Of a stretch of 32,410 bases of DNA, positions 15,809 to 24,094 are shown piece by piece. Source of the DNA: Ignavibacteria bacterium UBA2333 (GTDB lineage: Bacteria; Bacteroidota; Ignavibacteria; Kapaibacteriales; Kapaibacteriaceae). A program made the translations under genes and the position numbers. Position 1 is the stretch's first letter. Each line of letters starts with the position of its first letter. The notes under the pieces were generated by a model. The model was not told the origin of the DNA, did no database searches, and saw nothing but the letters and a program-made list of their open reading frames with translations. The stretch lies in the NCBI GenBank assembly GCA_002344895.1, contig DDUR01000043.1, forward strand, positions 474-32,883, in the 5' to 3' direction.

Positions 15809-16573
15809 TTACGACTGCTTGTGTACGATCGAGGCCGTAGCCTGGTCCGTTGGTGTGATGAGAATGTCTTGAATGGAAACGTGTTGCGGGCGTGTCGCCG
15901 CAAAGACGGCGCAGTCGGCCACATCTTTGCCCGTGAGTGGTGTATACCCTTCGTAAACGGTGGTTGCGCGGCCTGTATCACCTCGAAAACGAACGAGGGA
16001 GAACTCCGTTTCCACAAGTCCGGGATCAATATTACACGTCCGTACACCCGTTCCGTTAAGGTCGATCTGCATACTGTCTGACAACATCTTTACGGCTGCC
16101 TTTGTTGCGGCATAGACATTACCACCACGATAGTGCTGTCGGCCAGCAATACTGGCAATGTTGATGATGGTACCACGACGTCGTGCGATCATGGATGGCA
16201 CGAGCGTTCGTGTGACGTTCAGCAGACCCTTAATGTTTGTATCAATCATTTCATCCCAGTTCTCATACGTGCCTTCCTGAATCGGATCAAGTCCGCGGGA
16301 AAGTCCGGCATTGTTAATGAGAACATCGAAAGGGGCAAAAGGGGCAGGGAGGGCCGTAAATGCAGCCTCAACTGCCTGCCGATCCCGTACATCAACGGTA
16401 TCAACGTGCACATGTATACCGTATTCCGAGGTGAGTCGTTGAGCCTCGGACTCTAAACGCTCGCGTCGACGTGCCCAAAGGATCAAATGTGATCCGATAG
16501 CGGCAAAGGCATCGGCACAGGCAAGGCCAATTCCACTTGTTGCGCCGGTAATGAGAGTGATGGAAGGTTGCAT
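15809..16573 (-). CDS. Short-chain dehydrogenase/reductase (YdfG-like SDR)
   Basis: SDR of 254 residues with GATSGIG at 10-16, NNAG at 87-90, Asn113, Ser141, Tyr154 and Lys158 (NVYAATK), and the PGLVETEFS loop after the active site. This resembles the YdfG group, which reduces 3-hydroxy acid or malonic-semialdehyde-like compounds with NADP; the exact substrate is inferred only. The ATG at 16573 is used; a GTG directly before it is also in frame. It is the first gene of a seven-gene minus-strand run. Its start codon is 16 bases from that of the divergent M16 gene, with a shared -7 palindrome between. A GGGGC-N4-GGGGC repeat encodes APFAP at 77-81. Confidence 0.92.
   Translation of the reverse strand: MQPSITLITGATSGIGLACADAFAAIGSHLILWARRRERLESEAQRLTSEYGIHVHVDTVDVRDRQAVEAAFTALPAPFAPFDVLINNAGLSRGLDPIQEGTYENWDEMIDTNIKGLLNVTRTLVPSMIARRRGTIINIASIAGRQHYRGGNVYAATKAAVKMLSDSMQIDLNGTGVRTCNIDPGLVETEFSLVRFRGDTGRATTVYEGYTPLTGKDVADCAVFAATRPQHVSIQDILITPTDQATASIVHKQS
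16332..16345 (+). repeat. GGGGC-N4-GGGGC motif, copy 4
   Basis: Plus strand reads GGGGCAAAAGGGGC. On the coding strand of the SDR gene it is GCC CCT TTT GCC CC, encoding APFAP just before the conserved FDVLINNAG. Confidence 0.75.
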
Positions 16574-16577
16574 CACC

Positions 16578-16585
16578 TAAATTTA
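16578..16585. promoter_or_regulatory. Palindromic shared -7 element between divergent genes
   Basis: TAAATTTA is a perfect palindrome and reads as TAnnTTTA in both directions. Exactly 4 bases separate it from the ATG at 16590 (plus) and from the ATG at 16573 (minus). It looks like a single bidirectional core promoter giving leaderless transcripts both ways. Confidence 0.5.
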
Positions 16586-16589
16586 CGGA

Positions 16590-17927
16590 ATGGATATCGC
16601 GCACCCCCCGCTTTCGACAAAGCCATTACGGTATGTTTTCCCTCATGTTGACCGTGTTGACCTCGCCAATGGCACCACTGTCTACCTTATTCCACGACCC
16701 GATGATGACATTGTAACACTGTCAATCGGCATTGCTACGGGAAGTGTTCACGACGAGATTGTCGGAGAAACGGCATTTACAGCCGAACTGCTATCGCGAG
16801 GAACAACCAAACTCTCTCCTGAAGACTTTGCCGAAGCTGTCGAGTCTCGTGGTTGTTCTGTTCGCTCGAGTGCTGATCGTGATGGAACGTCGATTGTCGG
16901 TGTAGGTCTTGGCGAATACGTTGATGATCTTGTTGATCTTACGGTTGACGCTTGTTGTGAACCGCTCTTCGATTCGTTCGAGATCGATCGCCATCGTCAA
17001 CGGCGTCTCGCAGACTATACCGTAAACATCTCCGATCCTGACTATCTCGCTAATAGGGCAGCGAGTACGGCCATTTATGCCGGTAATGGATATGAACATC
17101 CACGTGATGGTACGATCACGTCGTTGCCACTGCTGAATACAGATGTTTTACGGCGTGTTCATCAACGGATGATGGCAGCGCCACGGTTTGTTATTGCAGC
17201 TGGAGCATTTGATCGTGACCGGATGTTGTCAAAACTCGAAACAACACTGGGCACACTTCCTACACCGACGTTTGATCCAACGGTGCCACAGTCTCGGCGG
17301 CGCGAACGAACGGCTATCATCGCACCAAAAGATGATGCCGTTCAGTCCGTAATCCGAATCGGCTTGCCATGTGTTGGTCTTGCTCATGAGGCCTATCCGG
17401 CTGTGCAACTTCTTACGGAGGTTCTTGGCGGATATCAGCTGGCCCGTCTGTTTACCGTCCTGCGAGAAACGAAGGGATACACATACGGAGCGTATGCATA
17501 TAACGACGTCCGCAAGTTTGGATCCTCCACGATTATCACCACGAGTGTGGGTAATGATTTTAGTGTTGACACGATTGCGACGATCGTAGAGGAAGTTGAT
17601 AAACTACGGAATGTAGACATTGATGCCGATGAGCTGTTTAACGCACGGCAGGCACTCCTCGGTCAGTTCGCACGAAGTGGTGAAACGCCACAGCAAACGG
17701 CAGGCCTGGTGGCGACCATTCACCAACATGGTCTTCGTGACGACTACTTTACGAGACTTGTTGACCAGCTCCAGCGCTTGGAGAATGATGAATTCAGGGC
17801 CGTTCGAGAGCAGATCTTTGACTCAACAACAATGGCCATTGCCGTAAGCGGACGCGAAGATGTGGTTTGTTCAGCTGTCGCCAACTTTGTTGATACCGTT
17901 GAACTCTTTGACGTAACGTCAGCATGA
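16590..17927 (+). CDS. M16 family peptidase homologue lacking the zinc motif
   Basis: Two-lobed M16 (pitrilysin-type) protein of 445 residues. The N-terminal lobe starts LANGTTVYLIPRPDDDIVTLSI and the second lobe has the usual LRETKGYTYGAYAY segment near 290-305. The inverted zinc motif HxxEH expected around residues 62-66 is replaced by AFTAE, so this chain cannot bind the catalytic zinc. In known M16B proteases a catalytic and a non-catalytic chain pair up; this is the non-catalytic type, yet no catalytic partner lies beside it in the window. The partner may be encoded elsewhere. The gene is first in a plus-strand run and overlaps the transporter gene by four bases. Confidence 0.88.
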   Translation: MDIAHPPLSTKPLRYVFPHVDRVDLANGTTVYLIPRPDDDIVTLSIGIATGSVHDEIVGETAFTAELLSRGTTKLSPEDFAEAVESRGCSVRSSADRDGTSIVGVGLGEYVDDLVDLTVDACCEPLFDSFEIDRHRQRRLADYTVNISDPDYLANRAASTAIYAGNGYEHPRDGTITSLPLLNTDVLRRVHQRMMAAPRFVIAAGAFDRDRMLSKLETTLGTLPTPTFDPTVPQSRRRERTAIIAPKDDAVQSVIRIGLPCVGLAHEAYPAVQLLTEVLGGYQLARLFTVLRETKGYTYGAYAYNDVRKFGSSTIITTSVGNDFSVDTIATIVEEVDKLRNVDIDADELFNARQALLGQFARSGETPQQTAGLVATIHQHGLRDDYFTRLVDQLQRLENDEFRAVREQIFDSTTMAIAVSGREDVVCSAVANFVDTVELFDVTSA

Positions 17928-19207
17928 CGCTACTTCACGTTCTGGCTATTGGTATTGCCGTGTTGGCCGTTGTTGCCATCCGCCGAGGCCATGACGTGCG
18001 GTTTGTGTTGTTTACTGCCGGCCTTGTTCTCGTATCGATCATGCAGAAGCCGTGGATGGTGTTCGATACATTCCAGGTCTACCTTGGGAAGGACTCCATC
18101 ATTGGTCCGATATGTACGGCAATGGGATATGCCTTTGTCCTGAAGGCAACGGAATGTGACGCTCACATGGTCCGACTACTTGTGCGACCACTCCGTAAGG
18201 TCCGATCAATTCTCGTTCCTGGAGGTGTGGCTATTGGATTTATGACGAACATGGCCATAACGAGTCAGACGGCCTCTGCTGCAGCTGTTGGACCTATTCT
18301 TCTTCCGCTGTTACTAGCCGCTGGAATTCGTCCGGCAATCTCTGTTGCCGTAGTACTTATTGGATGTAGTATCGGCGGGAATCTCTTTAATCCGGGTGAA
18401 CCAGACATTGTGGCCATCAATGCAGCAACAGGTGTTGACGTCCCGACGATTATCAGCTCAGCCGTCGTGCCAAATCTTTTATCGCTCGCAGCGGCTACCG
18501 TGGTTCTCTGGATCATGTCAATCAAGGGCGCAACACAGGATGTATCGGTCACAGAAGACGGCCCGGTCGATTTGGTAAGGGCGCTCCTTCCGCCCCTTCC
18601 CGTCATCCTTCTGCTTGTTTTACAGCCAGGACTGAACCTTGTCCCCGCAGTGTTTGACGTCTATCCGAAGGGACTTCCCATTTCACTCGTGATGCTTGTC
18701 TGTACGGGTCTTGTCCTGATTCTTCTCCGGGAGAACATCGACACCATTACGAAGGCATTTTTTGCCGGTATGGGACATGCGTTTACGCATGTGATCAGTC
18801 TGATCATCGCCGCAGGGTGTTTTATAGCTGGACTTGAGGCAACGGGCCTTATAGAAGCAGCTGCGGCAGTGTTTGTGGAGCAGGCAGCACTCGCCGGCGT
18901 TGTGAGTCCACTTCTGACGTGGATCCTCGCCTGGGTATCGGGCAGTGGAACAGCGCCGAGTGTAAGTTTTTCGAAGGCCTTTTTACCGTCACTTTCAGGT
19001 GTTGATCTTGGGCGAGCGGTCGATCTAGGGATATTCGGTGCGATTGGCGCAAGTATTGGCCGCACAATGTCGCCCGTGGCAGCCGTTGTCCTCTTTACGG
19101 CAGATCTTGGTAAGGTATCGGTGAAAGACGTAATTCGAACTGTTTCTTTGCCACTGCTGATTGCCTTGGCTGTGACAATTGCCTACTCCCTATTTTCGGC
19201 GTCGTGA
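17924..19207 (+). CDS. C4-dicarboxylate transporter, DcuC family
   Basis: Integral membrane transporter of 427 residues with about 11-12 hydrophobic helices. The family loop GCSIGGNLFNPGEPDI is at about 144-159, and a matching segment AWVSGSGTAPSVSF occurs in the second half near 331-344. GFMTNMAITSQTASAAAVGP is also typical of DcuC-type carriers. These exchange or take up fumarate, succinate and related dicarboxylates, mainly during anaerobic growth. The start overlaps the M16 stop (ATGA) and its end overlaps the cysteine desulfurase start (GTGA), so the three are translationally coupled. The functional link between them is not obvious. Confidence 0.85.
   Translation: MTLLHVLAIGIAVLAVVAIRRGHDVRFVLFTAGLVLVSIMQKPWMVFDTFQVYLGKDSIIGPICTAMGYAFVLKATECDAHMVRLLVRPLRKVRSILVPGGVAIGFMTNMAITSQTASAAAVGPILLPLLLAAGIRPAISVAVVLIGCSIGGNLFNPGEPDIVAINAATGVDVPTIISSAVVPNLLSLAAATVVLWIMSIKGATQDVSVTEDGPVDLVRALLPPLPVILLLVLQPGLNLVPAVFDVYPKGLPISLVMLVCTGLVLILLRENIDTITKAFFAGMGHAFTHVISLIIAAGCFIAGLEATGLIEAAAAVFVEQAALAGVVSPLLTWILAWVSGSGTAPSVSFSKAFLPSLSGVDLGRAVDLGIFGAIGASIGRTMSPVAAVVLFTADLGKVSVKDVIRTVSLPLLIALAVTIAYSLFSAS
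18583..18596 (-). repeat. Degenerate GGGGC-N4-GGGGC motif
   Basis: Minus strand reads GGGGCGGAAGGAGC, with one mismatch to the exact pattern. It lies inside the DcuC-type gene. Confidence 0.4.
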
Positions 19208-20373
19208 CACAAGACTTCATTTATCTCGACTTTGCAGCGACAACACCCGTTGACGAGCGTGTGGTAAGCGCCATGATGCCGTACATGACGGATGTCTTCT
19301 ACAATGCGGCCAGTTCCCATGCGGCTGGACTACGCGCGCAACAGGCCGTTCTCGATGCCCGAGGTCGGATAGCTCGTCACATCGGTGCTCGAATGCAGGA
19401 GATAATCTTCACCTCCGGTGCTACGGAGGCGATTAATCTTGCCATTCTTGGTTGCCTTCGCCATGCCGTTCATCACGATGAGCAGCGTCGGCGCATTGTA
19501 ACCGTCGCCACGGAACATGCTGCCGTTCGTGATGCTTCGGAACATGCTCGTGAAGAGGGTGCCGACGTGGTATTCCTTGGAGTAGATTCTGAAGGACGAT
19601 TGAATCTCGACGATGTCAGAAGAGCAGTACAGGACAATACACTGCTTCTGAGCGTGATGGCCGTCAACAACGAAACCGGTGTTGTGCAGGACCTTGCCGA
19701 GCTCAGTCGAATTGCTCATGATGCTGGTGCATTGTTTATGACGGATGCAACGCAGGCCTATGGAAAAATGCCGATAGATGTTGAGGCACTTGGAATTGAC
19801 CTGATGTCGTTCTCCGGACATAAGATCTACGGTCCCAAAGGTATAGGTGCCCTCTACGTTCGTCAACGTCCTGAGCGTACCTGTAAACTTGAGCCGCTCT
19901 TTTTTGGAGGGGGCCAGGAAAGGGGCATGCGCAGTGGTACCATTAACGTTGCTGGTGTTGTAGGCTTGGCCGTTGCTGGTGACATTGGTATTGGCGAGAT
20001 GGAATCCGAAAACGAACGTTTGCGTTCACTGCGTGCAGCATTTGAATTGGGTGTTACGGAGCGGTTTGGTGGCATCGTAAACGGTCAGGATGCACCACGA
20101 AATGCATCAACGTCGAACATTACCTTTCCTGTAGCTGATGCCGACCTACTCCTCATGAATATGGCTGACGTTTGCTGTAGTAAGGGCAGCGCGTGTTCCA
20201 GTGCCAAACCAAAGCCGTCGCCCGTCCTCACAGCAATGGGTCGCAGTGCCACAGAGGCCGGTGCCTCACTTCGATTTTCTTTTGGTCGTAGCTCTTCCAA
20301 GAACGACGTAGACGCCGTTCTTTCACGATTAGAATCTGCCTTTGCCGCACTAGACGGCGTTGAGCATCGTTAA
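19204..20373 (+). CDS. Cysteine desulfurase (NifS/IscS class)
   Basis: PLP enzyme of 389 residues that takes sulfur from cysteine to form a protein persulfide for Fe-S clusters and thio-cofactors. It begins with YLDFAATTPVDERV. PLP contacts are His105 (ATEHAA), Asp181, Gln184 (DATQAYGK) and the Schiff-base Lys207 in SFSGHKIYGPKG. The catalytic cysteine is Cys331 in GSACSS, with a short loop as in the NifS/IscS group rather than SufS. The start is GTG at 19204, overlapping the transporter stop (GTGA). No IscU or regulator gene follows; MoxR is 11 bases downstream. Confidence 0.93.
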   Translation: MTQDFIYLDFAATTPVDERVVSAMMPYMTDVFYNAASSHAAGLRAQQAVLDARGRIARHIGARMQEIIFTSGATEAINLAILGCLRHAVHHDEQRRRIVTVATEHAAVRDASEHAREEGADVVFLGVDSEGRLNLDDVRRAVQDNTLLLSVMAVNNETGVVQDLAELSRIAHDAGALFMTDATQAYGKMPIDVEALGIDLMSFSGHKIYGPKGIGALYVRQRPERTCKLEPLFFGGGQERGMRSGTINVAGVVGLAVAGDIGIGEMESENERLRSLRAAFELGVTERFGGIVNGQDAPRNASTSNITFPVADADLLLMNMADVCCSKGSACSSAKPKPSPVLTAMGRSATEAGASLRFSFGRSSSKNDVDAVLSRLESAFAALDGVEHR

Positions 20374-20384
20374 CCCTCCGCATC

Positions 20385-21353
20385 ATGACAGACGTACAGC
20401 ACGTAGAGCGACTCGCTCGACAGATTGAATCCGTTCGTTCGGAAATTGGAAAGATCATCATTGGCCAACGCGATGTTGTTGACCTCTTACTTGTGAGCCT
20501 GTTCGCACAAGGTCATTGTTTGCTCGTAGGAGTACCAGGTCTTGCCAAGACCTTGCTCATTCGTACGCTCGCACAGACACTCGACCTGAAGTTCTCGCGT
20601 ATACAGTTTACGCCTGATCTTATGCCTGCCGATATCACAGGTACAGAGGTTATCGAAGATGATCGTTCGACGGGACAAAAACTCTTTCGTTTTGTGAAGG
20701 GGCCAATCTTTTCGAACATCGTTCTTGCCGATGAAATCAACCGCACACCGCCAAAAACACAGGCAGCGCTGTTAGAAGCAATGCAGGAACATCGTGTTAC
20801 GGCTGGTGGAACAACCTATACCTTGTCAGAGCCCTTCTTTGTACTCGCTACACAGAATCCTATCGAACAAGAGGGAACGTATCCACTTCCTGAAGCGCAG
20901 CTTGACCGGTTTATGTTTAACCTCCGGTTGGACTATCCCGACTTTGCGGAAGAAGTTAATGTTGTTCGAACAACGACGGTTGGCGCAGCCCCTGAACTGT
21001 CGCACATCATGAACTCCGAAGAGATAGTCGCCGCACAAGAGCTTGTTCGCCGTGTTCCCGTTGCCGATAATGTTATCGAATACGCCGTCAAACTCGTTCG
21101 ATCAACACGCCCAGGTTCAGACGCAGCAGATATCGTGAAGAAGTTTATTAGTTACGGTGCCGGACCTCGAGCCAGTCAGTATCTCATTCTTGGAGCAAAG
21201 TCGCGAGCTGCCCTAGCAGGTCGGTATACACCAAGTATTGAGGATGTTAACGCTGTGGCCACAAGTGTTCTACGTCACCGTATCGTAACAAACTTTACTG
21301 CAGAAGCCGAAGGTGTAACGACCGATGTTGTCGTAAAGACGCTACTTGGATAA
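20385..21353 (+). CDS. MoxR-family AAA+ ATPase
   Basis: AAA+ ATPase of 322 residues. Walker A is GVPGLAKT at 49-56 (the GLAKT form typical of MoxR), Walker B is LADEINR near 114-120, and the segments PADITGTEVI, ATQNPIEQEGTYPLPEAQLDRF and the C-terminal lid are all standard. MoxR proteins act as chaperones that load cofactors or assemble VWA proteins. They usually sit in an operon with DUF58 and VWA genes; here the gene is followed directly by a hairpin and by the type IX cargo island, so the usual partners are absent. A VWA lipoprotein exists in the window at 4987-6399 but far away. Confidence 0.94.
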   Translation: MTDVQHVERLARQIESVRSEIGKIIIGQRDVVDLLLVSLFAQGHCLLVGVPGLAKTLLIRTLAQTLDLKFSRIQFTPDLMPADITGTEVIEDDRSTGQKLFRFVKGPIFSNIVLADEINRTPPKTQAALLEAMQEHRVTAGGTTYTLSEPFFVLATQNPIEQEGTYPLPEAQLDRFMFNLRLDYPDFAEEVNVVRTTTVGAAPELSHIMNSEEIVAAQELVRRVPVADNVIEYAVKLVRSTRPGSDAADIVKKFISYGAGPRASQYLILGAKSRAALAGRYTPSIEDVNAVATSVLRHRIVTNFTAEAEGVTTDVVVKTLLG

Positions 21354-21354
21354 T

Positions 21355-21370
21355 GAGGGCAATAGCCCTC
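21355..21370 (+). terminator. Short GC hairpin after moxR
   Basis: GAGGGC-AATA-GCCCTC forms a perfect 6-base-pair stem one base after the moxR stop. There is no T-run, so termination is uncertain. Confidence 0.4.
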
Positions 21371-21427
21371 TAAGGAAACGTATTATGGCTCCTTGGTTGT
21401 CAGGCCGGCAGCTTCATTCGTGCATAA

Positions 21428-21655
21428 GGTCCAAGCATTCCTGTAAGTACATCCGACGATGAACTGACATTTGCGATGACTAATGTTGTTGATGTTCGAA
21501 TATCGACGTTAACAGGTCAGGAGGTTCTCGTGAATGCTCGTTTAACAGCCGATGCGGTTTTGCTGCCGCTCCATGGAACTCCACGCGGTACCTACGTTGT
21601 ACGCGCTGCTACGTCAACGGGTAAGATCTACACGGTGCTGTTGCAGAGGAACTGA
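21428..21655 (+). pseudogene. Orphan tail of a lost type IX secretion cargo gene
   Basis: An open frame without a start, preceded by TAA at 21425-21427 and ending TGA at 21653-21655. It encodes about 75 residues nearly identical to the C-terminal sorting domain of the next gene (VSTSDDELTFA, LTGQEV, LPLHGTPRGTYVVRAATSTG). From 21432 it aligns without gaps to 23837-24060, with about nine in ten bases equal and most differences silent or conservative. It is therefore the remains of a real paralogue and not random sequence. The rest of the 430-base gap (21371-21427 and 21656-21783) holds no recognisable gene; a weak -7-like TGATTTG is at 21712-21718. Confidence 0.8.
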
Positions 21656-21783
21656 GACGTACTGTCACGTTACACGTCGTCAAGCCGTCGTGCGTGATGG
21701 TGTAACCTCTGTGATTTGTGTAGTGAGTAACTTACGCGGTCAAGTAAACAACATTGAGAATCTAGCAACTTCAGGTGTACTTC

Positions 21784-24060
21784 ATGATTTCAGGAAATCG
21801 ACGTGTCGGCGTATCATCTGGTAACAACGCATCAACCGTGTGCAGTCTACGACACCTTTGTGCGAACTGTATGCTTGTGCTTGCTGCACTCCTGCTTATC
21901 CCAGTCTCTTCACACTCCCAAGAACGCCAGATTATTCAGACGTTGATGACCACATACGACTTCTTGGCGTCGAGAACTGACTCGTCTTTTGTATTGGCAC
22001 CTGCGTTCTCATTTGGTCAGCTTATGGTGTACAATGTGGAATCAGATGGTTCCGTTACACAATCATTGATTGACTGGAAAAAACAGGCTGGTATTGCATC
22101 TCAAACTACATATGCATTCTTTCATGCGCTCATTGATAAAACAACGGTATTGGTGAGCGTTGTCAATGAAGAAAATGACATAGAACTTAAGGTTATAGGT
22201 AATGGGTATTCTGAACTCATTGATGGTAATACAAATCATCGGGCTGTTTCCGGTGACGGCCGATACGTGTTTTATACTCGAGAGAATCCGGACAATACGA
22301 GTTCCGTCGTTCGATATGATCGGCAGTTAAAAACGAAACAGGACATCAAGGTTCTGGCGCAAAATATCCGGAGTCTGCAGGCATCGAGAACTGGTGACAG
22401 AGTCTTGGTAGCACAAACTGATAAGAAGCATATAGTTCTCAATGGGAGCAACGGATCTGTTGTTTCTGAATTCTTTCGCAATGATTCTGTGGAATACTCA
22501 TCGAAGCTACTTCTTGCCCCTGATGGCGACATCATACTTGGTCTCGGCGTCTACCGTAATGCCAGTGCAAATCAACTACGGTGGGTCGCTCACTATTATG
22601 AGGCTGCTACGGGCAATCTTGTTGATACGTCTCATATCAGTGAGGTAAGAAGTGTTGTGTTTGGCCAAGACTTCTTCTTATCACCAGACGGAAGTACAAT
22701 TGTAGTAACCTGTGATCAAGATAGTGTCGCTCTGTACAATCTTCAATCACGAGAGACGATTATTGTCGATCCAAAGAGCAGACTTGTAGACGCCGTTGGT
22801 CTGTGTGCTGATAACCGCACGGTCTTTCTGAGCGAGATCATTAATTTAGTACAATTTGTTTCCTATTGTCGACCTGCCGAAACGCCTGGTCCGGTCGTTA
22901 CTACATTTATTGGTTTCGCGAACTCATCAGGATTTCCTCGCTTGGACAACGCGGCACAAAATGTGTTACTGACGTCATCGTCTGGTGTACGGATTGATCT
23001 CGATACTCTTTCGAAAGTTGTCACTTCACGATGGGATGGGATGAACGTCACGCACACATATGGAAACGACGTGCTGACTGTGACTTCTTCCGACAGTGTA
23101 TATACCGTGACGTCGGTAGATCTGACAACACTCGATAGGAATTTCGTTGTATCTGTGCCAAGAATGTATGGAAGGCTGGCCTCAACGTCACGAAACAATA
23201 CGCGCGTCGCGTTCTATCACAACGCCTCTCAGCAGATTCACATCATCGATTGTAGCACCGGTCTGGTGATACAAAGTATTCAAGTTGCACCAACAGGAAC
23301 GACAAGAGACTTCCTCGAATTCATTCAAATGGACGAAAGTGGTGAGTATGTTCTGGCGTCGGGTATAGCCCATGGAGGGCTCTTTCGAGTGAGTACGGGC
23401 AATAGTGTGGGTTTAAATCCAGTATTCACGTTCCCGAGACCCGGGACATCCTACTGGATGTCACCTGATGCGAGGTATTTCGTGGGTGACAATCTCGATG
23501 AATACAGTCGTTTGCTGTACGATCGTGAACGTGATTCGACCACCGTCATACTTCCGGATGTTGATGATGCATTCGTTCTTGCAACCTTTACACGAGATGG
23601 AGAGAATCTCATCGTCGTTTCCGAGTTCTGTCGAGTTTGGAGATTACGACTTCCTGATTTGACTGTTGCTGATGAGTTCCAATACTTTAGTCCGATTACC
23701 CCTAATCGAGTAATCCTTGACTATGACGCACAATCGAATACGTATGCGATGAGTCTGGATAACGGAACACGCCTCGAAATCATCCGCCGTGGTGTTGTAA
23801 ACTCTACTGCTGATGAAGTTGTCACCCCACAAACGACAAGTTTTGCTGTAAGCACATCCGACGATGAACTAACGTTTGCGCTGGCAGATGTTGTTGATGT
23901 TCGAATGTCGACGTTAACGGGTCAAGACGTTTCCGCGAATGCTCGTTTAACAGCCGATGCGGTTATGCTGCCGCTCCATGGAACTCCACGAGGTACCTAC
24001 GTTGTACGCGCTGCTACGTCAACGGGTAAGATCTATACGGTGCTGTTGCAGAAGAACTGA
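21784..24060 (+). CDS. Secreted propeller-like protein with type IX (Por) C-terminal sorting domain
   Basis: Large exported protein of 758 residues. I chose the ATG at 21784; a GTG at 21775 is also in frame. A signal peptide with its hydrophobic core LVLAALLLIPV ends near SHSQ, about residue 45, after an unusually long polar, Cys-containing N-terminal stretch. The body consists of repeated beta-strand units reminiscent of WD40/PQQ-like propellers (for example VALYNLQSRE, IHIIDCSTGLVIQSI, VWRLRLPDL). The last 80 or so residues form a type IX sorting domain: VVDVRMSTLTGQDV, then LPLHGTPRGTYVVRA and YTVLLQKN. It should be moved over the outer membrane and held at the surface or released. Codon use looks more A/T-rich than the neighbours, which would fit transfer. 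The molecular function is unknown. Confidence 0.85.
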   Translation: MISGNRRVGVSSGNNASTVCSLRHLCANCMLVLAALLLIPVSSHSQERQIIQTLMTTYDFLASRTDSSFVLAPAFSFGQLMVYNVESDGSVTQSLIDWKKQAGIASQTTYAFFHALIDKTTVLVSVVNEENDIELKVIGNGYSELIDGNTNHRAVSGDGRYVFYTRENPDNTSSVVRYDRQLKTKQDIKVLAQNIRSLQASRTGDRVLVAQTDKKHIVLNGSNGSVVSEFFRNDSVEYSSKLLLAPDGDIILGLGVYRNASANQLRWVAHYYEAATGNLVDTSHISEVRSVVFGQDFFLSPDGSTIVVTCDQDSVALYNLQSRETIIVDPKSRLVDAVGLCADNRTVFLSEIINLVQFVSYCRPAETPGPVVTTFIGFANSSGFPRLDNAAQNVLLTSSSGVRIDLDTLSKVVTSRWDGMNVTHTYGNDVLTVTSSDSVYTVTSVDLTTLDRNFVVSVPRMYGRLASTSRNNTRVAFYHNASQQIHIIDCSTGLVIQSIQVAPTGTTRDFLEFIQMDESGEYVLASGIAHGGLFRVSTGNSVGLNPVFTFPRPGTSYWMSPDARYFVGDNLDEYSRLLYDRERDSTTVILPDVDDAFVLATFTRDGENLIVVSEFCRVWRLRLPDLTVADEFQYFSPITPNRVILDYDAQSNTYAMSLDNGTRLEIIRRGVVNSTADEVVTPQTTSFAVSTSDDELTFALADVVDVRMSTLTGQDVSANARLTADAVMLPLHGTPRGTYVVRAATSTGKIYTVLLQKN
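23837..24060 (+). repeat. Direct repeat, intact copy (sorting-domain DNA)
   Basis: This 224-base stretch, the 3' end of the secreted propeller gene, is repeated gap-free at 21432-21655, 2405 bases upstream in the same orientation. The two copies bracket the cargo gene. Confidence 0.9.
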
Positions 24061-24082
24061 TTGGACTCTAAGCGTCTCGGCC

Positions 24083-24090
24083 TATGTTCG
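24083..24090 (+). promoter_or_regulatory. Promoter of the 24095 gene, -33 and -7 elements
   Basis: TATGTTCG, one base off TAnnTTTG, ends 4 bases before the ATG at 24095. A TTG at 24061-24063 lies 19 bases upstream of it, which is the Bacteroidetes -33/-7 spacing. Confidence 0.5.
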
Positions 24091-24094
24091 TGGT

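Noticed and set aside
18661..19065. Open frame of 134 codons on the minus strand
   Set aside because: It is antisense to the DcuC-type transporter and has a shadow-like Pro/Arg composition.
23957..24094. Possible 46-residue N-terminal extension of the 24095 gene
   Set aside because: It is the sorting-domain DNA read in another frame; the signal peptide begins at 24095.
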